Shown here one piece after another: positions 1-5,957 of a DNA stretch of 6,305 bases. Under the pieces are notes generated by a model, which searched no databases, had not been told where the DNA came from, and saw nothing but the letters and a program-made list of their open reading frames with translations. Position 1 is the first letter of the stretch, and the number at the start of each line of letters is the position of its first letter. A program made the position numbers and the translations under genes. Origin of the DNA: Methanoculleus sp. (GTDB lineage Archaea > Halobacteriota > Methanomicrobia > Methanomicrobiales > Methanoculleaceae); assembly GCA_023230425.1 (NCBI GenBank), contig JALNXI010000116.1, positions 1 to 6,305 of the forward strand, in the 5' to 3' direction.

Positions 1-1
1 C

Positions 2-526
2 CTCGACTCCACCCTGGAGTTCTTCTGCAACGCCGGGGTCGAATATGCCATACTTGAAGGGTTCAAGACCCGGTTGTTCCCAAGGGTAGTGATAGGCGAC
101 CTCGAAAGCGAGAACGTCATTCTCCGGAACCCCGCGGTCGATGAGGTGCTCGCCGCACTTCCGGAGTTCGAGGACTACTACACCGTCGAGGGGCTGGTCC
201 GGGAACTGAGGCGCGAGTGCGGCGTCTCGCATGCCGGGGCCGTCCTCACGTTCAGCGGGCTTGTCAGGGAATGGACCGGGACCGAACGGACCGAATACCT
301 GGAGTTCGACGAGACCGTCGACGCCCTGACGGAGAGCATCAGGAGAGATATGGAAGCAGTCCCCGGGATCATCGGCGCACGGTTCTACCACCGGAAAGGG
401 CGGCTCTATGCCGGAGAAGATATAACCTACATTGCTATACTGGCAGAGCACCGCGAGGAGGCGTTCGCCGCCGCCAGCAGCGCTATCGATAGGCTGAAAC
501 AGGAACTACACGACGTGGAGAAGTGA
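2..526 (+). CDS. moaE: MobB-MoaE fusion protein, 5'-partial (molybdopterin cofactor biosynthesis)
   Basis: The frame is open from the window edge and gives 174 residues, so the true start lies upstream. Residues 1 to about 60 read like the end of a MobB P-loop adapter domain (AILEGFK, then a PRVVIGD strand); MobB is the GTP-binding partner of molybdopterin-guanine dinucleotide synthesis. From about residue 77 it becomes a MoaE-type domain, the large subunit of molybdopterin synthase, which with the thiocarboxylated MoaD-type small protein puts sulfur into precursor Z. Supporting motifs are HAGAVLTFSGLVR (77-89), LEFDE (100-104), HRKGRLYAGE (130-139) and AEHREEAFAAA. The LK of the first catalytic-lysine region is kept (Lys166), but the usual P-x-W-K-x-E tail is replaced by ELHDVEK, where the protein ends. 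A TTG at 74 could be called as a start but would cut the MobB part. It lies just before glmM and is probably co-transcribed with it. The fusion order is clear; catalytic competence is not. Confidence 0.85.
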   Translation, partial: LDSTLEFFCNAGVEYAILEGFKTRLFPRVVIGDLESENVILRNPAVDEVLAALPEFEDYYTVEGLVRELRRECGVSHAGAVLTFSGLVREWTGTERTEYLEFDETVDALTESIRRDMEAVPGIIGARFYHRKGRLYAGEDITYIAILAEHREEAFAAASSAIDRLKQELHDVEK

Positions 527-531
527 CGGAG

Positions 532-1890
532 ATGCGAAACGGAAAACGGATGTTTGGGACAAACGGCGTGCGGGGCGTGATCGGGGAGGAGATGACACCT
601 ACCCTCGTCCTCAAGATAGGCGCCGCGCTCGGATCGATGAGGAAAGGCACCATAGCCGTCGGCAGGGACACAAGGACATCCGGCGAAGCCCTGGCCCACG
701 CCCTCAAGGCCGGGCTCCTCATGACCGGGTGCGACGTGGTGGACATGGGCATTCTCCCCACACCGGCCCTGCAGTATATCATCAAGACCAACCAGTTTGA
801 CGGCGGCGCGATGATCACCGCGTCCCACAACCCACCCGAGTATAACGGCGTGAAGATCATCGAGGCCGACGGCACCGAGATGTCCGATGACGAGATCATC
901 CGGCTCGAAGACCGGTTCTTCGCCGGTGAGTTTAACGCGGTCTCATGGGAAGATGTCGGCGCGGAGACCGCCGCACCCGACCGGATCGAGGAGTACATCA
1001 GGACCGTCGTGGGGCACTTCCCGGCAGGCATCGGGGAGGGAATGACCGTCGTCGTCGACCCCGGTTCCGGCCCCGCGGCGCTCACGACCCCGATCATCCT
1101 TGAGCGGATGGGATGCCGGGTCCATACCATCAACGCCCGGCTCGACGGCACCTTCCCGGGCCGGATGCCCGAACCGACCCCAGAGGGGCTGCAGCCCCTC
1201 TCAGAGATGGTCGTCGCCACGGGTGCCGACTTCGGTGTGGCACACGACGGCGACGCTGACCGGGCGGTCTTCGTTGATAACAAGGGATGCTATATAGGAG
1301 AGAACTACGCGTTCGGGCTGGTCGAGGACTACGTCTGCGGCAGGAACAGCGGCGGGCTCGTCGTCACCCCGGTCGCCACCTCCCGGTTGATCCGGGACAT
1401 AGCAGAGAAACATGGGTGTACCGTCGACTACACCCCCGTGGGAAGTATCTACGTCGCAAGAAGGATGATCGAACTGATCCGACAGGGGAAGAAGGTCTCC
1501 TTCGGGGGCGAAGGAAACGGCGGCCTGATCTATCCCGACCACCAGTTTTGCCGGGACGGAGGCATGACCGCCGCCATGATGGTAGCGGTCCTCGCAAGCC
1601 ATAACGGCAGGGGACTTTCGGATATCCTCGACGAACTCCCTGCATATCATCTGGTCAAGGAGAAGCACCACGCCCGGGACCCGACCGCGCTGGTCCGCGC
1701 CGTCGAGGAGGCGTTCTCGGGAGAGACCATCGAGAAGATCGACGGCATCAAGATCGTCAGGGACGATGTCTGGGCACTGGTGCGGGCGTCGGGCACGGAA
1801 CCGATGATCAGGATCATGATCGAGTCAAAGGACCCGGGCATCGCGGATACCATGTATCAGGAGATCATGCAGGCGGTCAGGCAGGCCTGA
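532..1890 (+). CDS. glmM: Phosphoglucosamine mutase, archaeal GlmM type
   Basis: A cytosolic alpha-D-phosphohexomutase that converts glucosamine-6-phosphate to glucosamine-1-phosphate on the way to UDP-GlcNAc, used by methanogens for protein and surface glycosylation. Numbered from ATG 532 (452 aa, normal for the family): FGTNGVRG at 8-15; the catalytic phosphoserine loop ITASHNPPEYNGVK with Ser98; the metal-binding loop DGDADR at 239-244; the sugar-specificity loop GGEGNGG at 325-331; and the C-terminal phosphate-binding RASGTEPMIR at 418-427. All four active-site segments are intact. A GTG at 523 is also possible and would overlap the upstream stop as GTGA. I prefer ATG 532 because GTGA (523-526) lies 5 nt ahead and GGAG (517-520) 11 nt ahead, whereas GGAG is only 2 nt from the GTG. 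A third ATG at 550 sits too close to the conserved FGTNGVRG. The family includes phosphomannomutase/phosphoglucomutase relatives, so substrate is inferred from the FGTNGVRG and GGExNGG signatures typical of the archaeal GlmM branch. Confidence 0.93.
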   Translation: MRNGKRMFGTNGVRGVIGEEMTPTLVLKIGAALGSMRKGTIAVGRDTRTSGEALAHALKAGLLMTGCDVVDMGILPTPALQYIIKTNQFDGGAMITASHNPPEYNGVKIIEADGTEMSDDEIIRLEDRFFAGEFNAVSWEDVGAETAAPDRIEEYIRTVVGHFPAGIGEGMTVVVDPGSGPAALTTPIILERMGCRVHTINARLDGTFPGRMPEPTPEGLQPLSEMVVATGADFGVAHDGDADRAVFVDNKGCYIGENYAFGLVEDYVCGRNSGGLVVTPVATSRLIRDIAEKHGCTVDYTPVGSIYVARRMIELIRQGKKVSFGGEGNGGLIYPDHQFCRDGGMTAAMMVAVLASHNGRGLSDILDELPAYHLVKEKHHARDPTALVRAVEEAFSGETIEKIDGIKIVRDDVWALVRASGTEPMIRIMIESKDPGIADTMYQEIMQAVRQA

Positions 1891-1909
1891 TCGCCTCGCC
1901 TGCCTGATC
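1875..1909 (+). terminator. Strong stem-loop spanning the glmM stop codon
   Basis: TCAGGCAGGC (1877-1886) is followed after 11 nt by its exact reverse complement GCCTGCCTGA (1898-1907). A G-U and a G-C pair extend the stem to 12 bp. The TGA stop (1888-1890) is in the loop. This is the strongest hairpin I see in the window and sits where the mobB/moaE-glmM transcript should end. There is no T-run after it, so it is not a bacterial-style intrinsic terminator, and archaeal termination depends mainly on T-tracts. It may instead protect or define an mRNA 3' end. Confidence 0.4.
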
Positions 1910-1926
1910 TCTCACAAGTGAGATCA
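1905..1926 (+). repeat. Second stem-loop, overlapping the first
   Basis: TGATCTC (1905-1911) pairs exactly with GAGATCA (1920-1926) across an 8-nt loop. Its left arm shares positions 1905-1909 with the right arm of the stop-codon hairpin, so the two structures compete for those bases in RNA. As DNA, it is an interrupted palindrome that a protein could also bind. No function can be assigned from sequence alone. Confidence 0.35.
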
Positions 1927-1957
1927 CCCCCACGTTAAGCATTCCATTCGGAGCGCT

Positions 1958-1972
1958 GCAAGGGACCCTTGC
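1958..1972. promoter_or_regulatory. 15-bp palindrome GCAAGGG-A-CCCTTGC, candidate operator
   Basis: Two exact 7-bp arms flank a single central A, in the non-coding gap upstream of the repeat-protein gene. With a 1-nt centre the arms cannot fully pair as an RNA hairpin, so a dimeric DNA-binding protein is the better reading. It lies about 85 bp upstream of the TATA box. The inner GCAAG/CTTGC half-sites recur in the second palindrome at 2029-2038. Confidence 0.35.
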
Positions 1973-2028
1973 CGTCCACCATATCACCGGTATTCCTGAG
2001 GATCTCTCTGATTCCCATCGAAGAACAT

Positions 2029-2038
2029 TCTTGCAAGA
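2029..2038. promoter_or_regulatory. 10-bp palindrome TCTTGCAAGA just upstream of the TATA box
   Basis: A perfect 10-bp palindrome lying 10 nt upstream of the TATA-like element, where an archaeal activator or repressor could contact TBP/TFB. It shares the CTTGC/GCAAG core with the palindrome at 1958-1972, about 68 bp away centre to centre. Short palindromes arise by chance, so this is a candidate only. Confidence 0.3.
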
Positions 2039-2040
2039 GG

Positions 2041-2056
2041 GGGGCAATCTATATAT
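2041..2056 (+). promoter_or_regulatory. Archaeal TATA-box promoter for the repeat-protein operon
   Basis: CTATATAT at 2049-2056 is the clearest AT-rich element in a GC-rich gap, preceded by a purine-rich GGGGCAA stretch where the BRE (TFB recognition element) would lie. Archaeal transcription starts about 25 nt downstream of the TATA centre, which predicts a start near 2078-2080 and a leader of roughly 28 nt before ATG 2107. The predicted start coincides with the small palindrome TGCATGATGCA (2070-2080). Confidence 0.6.
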
Positions 2057-2106
2057 CTGATAATGGATATGCATGATGCAGAACCCACTGGAGAGCGCTG
2101 ATCAAA

Positions 2107-5100
2107 ATGGATGGAAAACTACAGATGAAACAGAAGATCAACTCCGCTATCTCTTCGGGCGATCTGCGTGAGCTTGAAAAGGTAGTTTCAGACATATCGG
2201 AGACGCAGACAAGGAAGGAGAAGAAATCACTCTACGAGCAGATGAATGCCGCCCTGGTAACGGCGGCGTTCGAAGAGGGGCAGCCTGAACTCTTAAGCCG
2301 GCTCGTCGAACCAACAAAAGAAGAGGTATTTGCCCTCGCTCAGCGTGCTGCCGGGAGTTACAGCCAGAATAAGGATGAAGCATGGTTCTCGGCAATTTTT
2401 ACCCTGGTCGACAAACTCGACCGTAAGAGTCACCAGTCCGATATCCTTGCCGGGATATCCCGCAACCTGGTCCAGGCCGGGGTTGATACAGGAGACATCC
2501 ACTTTATTGAAAAAGGAGGGGAGGCTTTCGATAAGATCAGCATCCGTAAATACCGCTCGGCAATCCTCTCCGAGATCATACCGCTCTTCATCCAGTACGG
2601 ACAGAAATACCGGAACGTCGATATCATGCGGCATGCCCTCCAGCTCCTCCCCGAGATCGGCGACATATCAAAACAGTCACAACTCCATGCCAATGTGGCC
2701 CGGGCGATCGCCGGCTCCGGTATCGAGTCCGGCAACATCAGCCTGGTGATCAGCGGGCTTCTGAGTGCCACTGAAATCAACCAGAAGATCCGGCGCACCA
2801 ACTCGATTGCCGATATTGTGGATGCCACGTGGAAGTCGTCGTTGAAGAAGGAGATCGCTGATGTCGAGCAGGTCATAGACTCCCTCTCGGGTATCCCGGA
2901 AGAGCGGCTCACCGAGACCCTCGCGATCCTGACCGAGCAACTTCTCGACCGCCAGCGGGACAAGAAGCAGGTCTACACCAAACTGCTCAGGATCGACGAC
3001 GAGAAGCCATGGGCAGGCCAGACCCTCGTCCTCGAACTCCTGAAGAAGGCAGAGCGGAGCGGGGAACGCTGGTATCTCGAAAAGGCATTCGAGTTCAATG
3101 CCCGGAGCACATTGGAAGCCCAGCTCCCCATCGAGGAGATTGTCCTCTCCGGGATCGCGGTCGTCGAGAAGAGCGGCAACCCGACCATTCTCCTCGACAT
3201 CACGCCGCTGATCGATGAGTCCTGTGACGCAGCGAAGGCGGCCCAGCTCTACCGGCAGATCACCGACGCACTCTCCCGGATGGGTGACTTTTACCATGCG
3301 ATCGAGGTCATGAAGAAGGCCAGCAGCAGCGCCCAGAGGATCAACGCCCAATTTTTCGATACCAGTGTCCGCCTGACCAAAGAGGGTATCCGACGCGACG
3401 AGATCGACCTCGTCCGCGAGAATGTCCTCGCCACACTGGAGATCAATATTGCCGAATCGCTGGTACACCAGGCGGTGACCGACTTCTGCAAGGAGTACGA
3501 CTTCGATGAGGTCGTCAGGCACATACCAGCCATAAAGGAACTTGTGAGAACGCACCGTGCACAGGACCCCCTGCTCATCGAGTGCAACACTATCCTGATC
3601 GAGCGGGGATTCGTCCGCCAGAAAGACCCTTCGGCGCTCGTAGATCTGGTGAACCAGATCGAAGAACTGACCCTGCGCGAGCAGGCAATCTCGACCATCG
3701 CCGTCGAGATGGCACGGATCGGCGTCGCCCGGAAAGATCGGGATCTTCTCCGGCATGCGACCGGGCTCACCTGCGAGATCATGAACCAGCAGACACGGGC
3801 CGAGGCGATGGGCGGCATCGTAGACCAGGCGGCTGTGCTCGCTGTGGAGGACGGTGATCTCGACCTGCTTCACGGTATGCGGGTCCTCTCCACAGCCCTG
3901 CTGGAGCCGGAGTACTGCCTCTTTGCGATGGGCAAGGTTATCCACGGCCTGATCATGTACGGGATCGAGCAGCTCTCGCTCCGGGCGCTGGATGAAGCGG
4001 CCCAGATACTCTCCCAGATCACTGATCCTTCCCTGCAACAGCAGCTGGTTGACCCCCTCATCGAGGGCTACGTCCGGGTCGGGAGCCTGCAGGCGGCAGA
4101 CCAGCTCTCCCGGGGAAAGGTCAGGGTCTTCGACGGCATGATGGAGCCGTTCGAGATCGCGCTTGCCCTCCTCCAGACCAGCACCCCGCCCGAGGATGTC
4201 TCGATCAAGATAGCAAGCTACGTCGACATCATGCTCGAGTACACACAGGTCTATGCAAGCCGGATATTTGCTGTCCCCATGACCCTCTTTTCACTGGAGA
4301 TAAAGGGGGATTACGAACGAACCGCCATGATCCAGCGGATTCTCACCTTCTTCACCAACTACACAAAGGAGTTCGACTCGGCCGATCCCTACGAGGTGAC
4401 GGCTTACCTGCTCGAGGGCATCGAGGGGGCGACGGCAGCGCCGCCGGCGCTCGAGCTGATGTATCACCTCTTCGAGCATACCGGAGATATCTACGCCCGG
4501 TATTCCGGTATGTACCGGATCGTAAGCGCCTACTCGGCCCTTGGCAACGAGGAGCGGGCCGAAGAGATCATCCAGAGGCTCCACGAGACCATCGGCACCA
4601 TCGCCGAGCCATCAATCCGCGTGATCATGCTCTCCGACCTCGCCGGACTCATGGCCCGGATCGACCACAGTGCAGCCAGGGGCTACCTTGCCGAGGCACA
4701 GGGGATGCTTGAGTTTGTCGGGCCGGAACGCGAGGCATTCGTCAGGAAGAACCTTATCTACGCCGCAAGAAGCCTCAACGCCGTCAACCGGCAGGATAAG
4801 GACGTCGACTGGGCGGTAGAGCAGGTCGGCAGGATCGAGGATCCGGTCGAGTATGTGGACGCTCTGGCGGCAGTCTTTGACATGGTCAGCGAACCTGCAC
4901 AGAGAAAGGAGATCCTCTCGGCCATGTGCCATACCGTCGTGAGCATCCCCTCCCCCTATATCCGGCTCTCGATGCTCTTTGATGTGGCGCAGTTCGCCGA
5001 GACCTACGGCGACGAAGAAGAGATCGACGAGCTCCTGGACGGTATGGAGAGAACGGCCGGATATATCCAGATCCCGTTCATCACCGCCATGACGCGGCAG

Positions 5101-5673
5101 CGGATGGCCCAGATGCTCTTCTCATTCTACCGGAAGAGCGGAAAACCGGCCGTCCAGCAGCGGGCTATCGAGATCGTCTCCGCAATCGATGACGACCGGA
5201 TCCGGTACAGCCTGATGGTCCAGCTCGAACAGGCGATGCCCCAGTCCTGGAAGAATACAGTCTACGGCAGGATCCTCGACTGCCGCGACAAGATCCGGAG
5301 CGGTGAGTACACCACAAAAGACATGGTCACGCTCGACCGGGCTATCAGGGCGGCGCCTGACCGGGCAAAGCGGGCGACCTACTACACCGAGCTCTACCTC
5401 ATCGCCAGGAACGCGGGGCAGCATGAGGTCGCGGACAGGATGCTCCTCTGCGCGCTTGAAGAGGCGCGGATAATCAGGCCGCTCTCGCGGCGAGCTTTTG
5501 TGCTCGCCGATATGGCGTGCCGGATATACGCCGAGCGCTACGAAGACCGGTCGAGGGAGGTTCTCGACATGGCCGTGGGCGAGGCCCTCAACATCCGCGA
5601 CTCGACGATCCGGGACGATGTCTACGACGAGCTCGATATGTCCATGCGGATCATCCAGGAGCACTGGCTGTGA
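2107..5673 (+). CDS. Giant all-helical repeat protein (TPR/HEAT-like solenoid), function unknown
   Basis: A 1188-residue protein that I do not recognise as a named family. It has no signal peptide, no membrane segment, no nucleotide-binding or catalytic motif and few cysteines, so it is probably cytosolic. Nearly all of it is degenerate helix-turn-helix units of about 35-41 residues with the pattern x-R-x3-L-x2-I-A-x6-G-x8-A-x6-I, often opening with Asp or Pro. Clear units are at about 107-145, 146-184, 187-224, 227-263, 409-447, 483-520, 521-558, 560-598, 601-638, 834-870, 911-946, 949-985 and 1030-1068. Such arrays form curved solenoids used as protein- or nucleic-acid-binding scaffolds; that role is inferred. 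ATG 2107 is chosen because it lies about 28 nt below the predicted transcription start; GGAG at 2090-2093 is 13 nt away, which is long. ATG 2125 is an alternative start. The stop overlaps the acylphosphatase start, so both are made from one mRNA. The first few hundred bases look less GC-rich than the rest. Confidence 0.85.
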   Translation: MDGKLQMKQKINSAISSGDLRELEKVVSDISETQTRKEKKSLYEQMNAALVTAAFEEGQPELLSRLVEPTKEEVFALAQRAAGSYSQNKDEAWFSAIFTLVDKLDRKSHQSDILAGISRNLVQAGVDTGDIHFIEKGGEAFDKISIRKYRSAILSEIIPLFIQYGQKYRNVDIMRHALQLLPEIGDISKQSQLHANVARAIAGSGIESGNISLVISGLLSATEINQKIRRTNSIADIVDATWKSSLKKEIADVEQVIDSLSGIPEERLTETLAILTEQLLDRQRDKKQVYTKLLRIDDEKPWAGQTLVLELLKKAERSGERWYLEKAFEFNARSTLEAQLPIEEIVLSGIAVVEKSGNPTILLDITPLIDESCDAAKAAQLYRQITDALSRMGDFYHAIEVMKKASSSAQRINAQFFDTSVRLTKEGIRRDEIDLVRENVLATLEINIAESLVHQAVTDFCKEYDFDEVVRHIPAIKELVRTHRAQDPLLIECNTILIERGFVRQKDPSALVDLVNQIEELTLREQAISTIAVEMARIGVARKDRDLLRHATGLTCEIMNQQTRAEAMGGIVDQAAVLAVEDGDLDLLHGMRVLSTALLEPEYCLFAMGKVIHGLIMYGIEQLSLRALDEAAQILSQITDPSLQQQLVDPLIEGYVRVGSLQAADQLSRGKVRVFDGMMEPFEIALALLQTSTPPEDVSIKIASYVDIMLEYTQVYASRIFAVPMTLFSLEIKGDYERTAMIQRILTFFTNYTKEFDSADPYEVTAYLLEGIEGATAAPPALELMYHLFEHTGDIYARYSGMYRIVSAYSALGNEERAEEIIQRLHETIGTIAEPSIRVIMLSDLAGLMARIDHSAARGYLAEAQGMLEFVGPEREAFVRKNLIYAARSLNAVNRQDKDVDWAVEQVGRIEDPVEYVDALAAVFDMVSEPAQRKEILSAMCHTVVSIPSPYIRLSMLFDVAQFAETYGDEEEIDELLDGMERTAGYIQIPFITAMTRQRMAQMLFSFYRKSGKPAVQQRAIEIVSAIDDDRIRYSLMVQLEQAMPQSWKNTVYGRILDCRDKIRSGEYTTKDMVTLDRAIRAAPDRAKRATYYTELYLIARNAGQHEVADRMLLCALEEARIIRPLSRRAFVLADMACRIYAERYEDRSREVLDMAVGEALNIRDSTIRDDVYDELDMSMRIIQEHWL
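5657..5661 (+). promoter_or_regulatory. Ribosome binding site deciding the acylphosphatase GTG start
   Basis: AGGAG lies 8 nt upstream of GTG 5670, inside the last codons of the repeat-protein gene. It is the best-spaced Shine-Dalgarno motif in the window. It fixes the start at 5670 rather than at more upstream in-frame start codons, which would add non-homologous residues to the small domain. Confidence 0.6.
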
Positions 5674-5957
5674 AGACGATCGAGATCAGGATAACCGGGA
5701 GGGTGCAGGGTGTCGGGTTTCGTGCATGCATTAAAAGGATCGCCACCAACCTCGGCATCGGCGGCGAGGCGATGAACCTTCCCGACGGGAGGGTGCTCAT
5801 CACCGCAACCGGCGAACCCGTCATCCTCGATAAGTTTGTCTCCATGCTCTACGGGTGCCCCCGGGTTGTCATCAGGGATCTCTTCCAGGGGGAGATCCCC
5901 CTTGCTGTCTATCCGGAGTTCACGATCCAGCGGGGCGCCTACCAGTACAGCACGTGA
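5670..5957 (+). CDS. acyP: Acylphosphatase
   Basis: A 95-residue protein of the usual size for this small ferredoxin-like-fold family, which hydrolyses carboxyl-phosphate mixed anhydrides such as acetyl-phosphate and 1,3-bisphosphoglycerate; the physiological role is seldom clear. The signature GRVQGVGFR (10-18) carries the catalytic, phosphate-binding Arg18, and NLPDGRV (36-42) carries the catalytic Asn36. The usual G-W-V-x-N strand before Asn36 reads GGEAMN, so the conserved Trp is replaced, although both catalytic residues remain. Translation starts at GTG 5670, overlapping the repeat-protein stop by 4 nt (GTGA), which suggests coupled translation. The 3' end overlaps the end of cas1 on the other strand by 19 nt. 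The family assignment is firm; a functional tie to the repeat protein is suggested only by the overlap. Confidence 0.93.
   Translation: MKTIEIRITGRVQGVGFRACIKRIATNLGIGGEAMNLPDGRVLITATGEPVILDKFVSMLYGCPRVVIRDLFQGEIPLAVYPEFTIQRGAYQYST

Noticed and set aside
74..76. TTG as the start codon of the MoaE gene
   Set aside because: The same frame continues upstream to the window edge with MobB-like residues (AILEGFK), so the TTG is an internal Leu codon.
483..1283. 266-residue open frame on the - strand across glmM
   Set aside because: The + strand encodes an intact phosphohexomutase with all active-site motifs; the reverse translation is low-complexity and Ser/Pro-rich.
1877..2074. 65-residue - strand frame in the intergenic gap
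   Set aside because: No ribosome binding site or family resemblance is evident, and the region is better explained as stem-loops plus a promoter.
2677..4038. 453-residue open frame on the - strand inside the repeat-protein gene
   Set aside because: It lies wholly antisense to a gene with a clear helical-repeat pattern. Long antisense frames are expected in GC-rich coding DNA, and its translation shows no recognisable motif.
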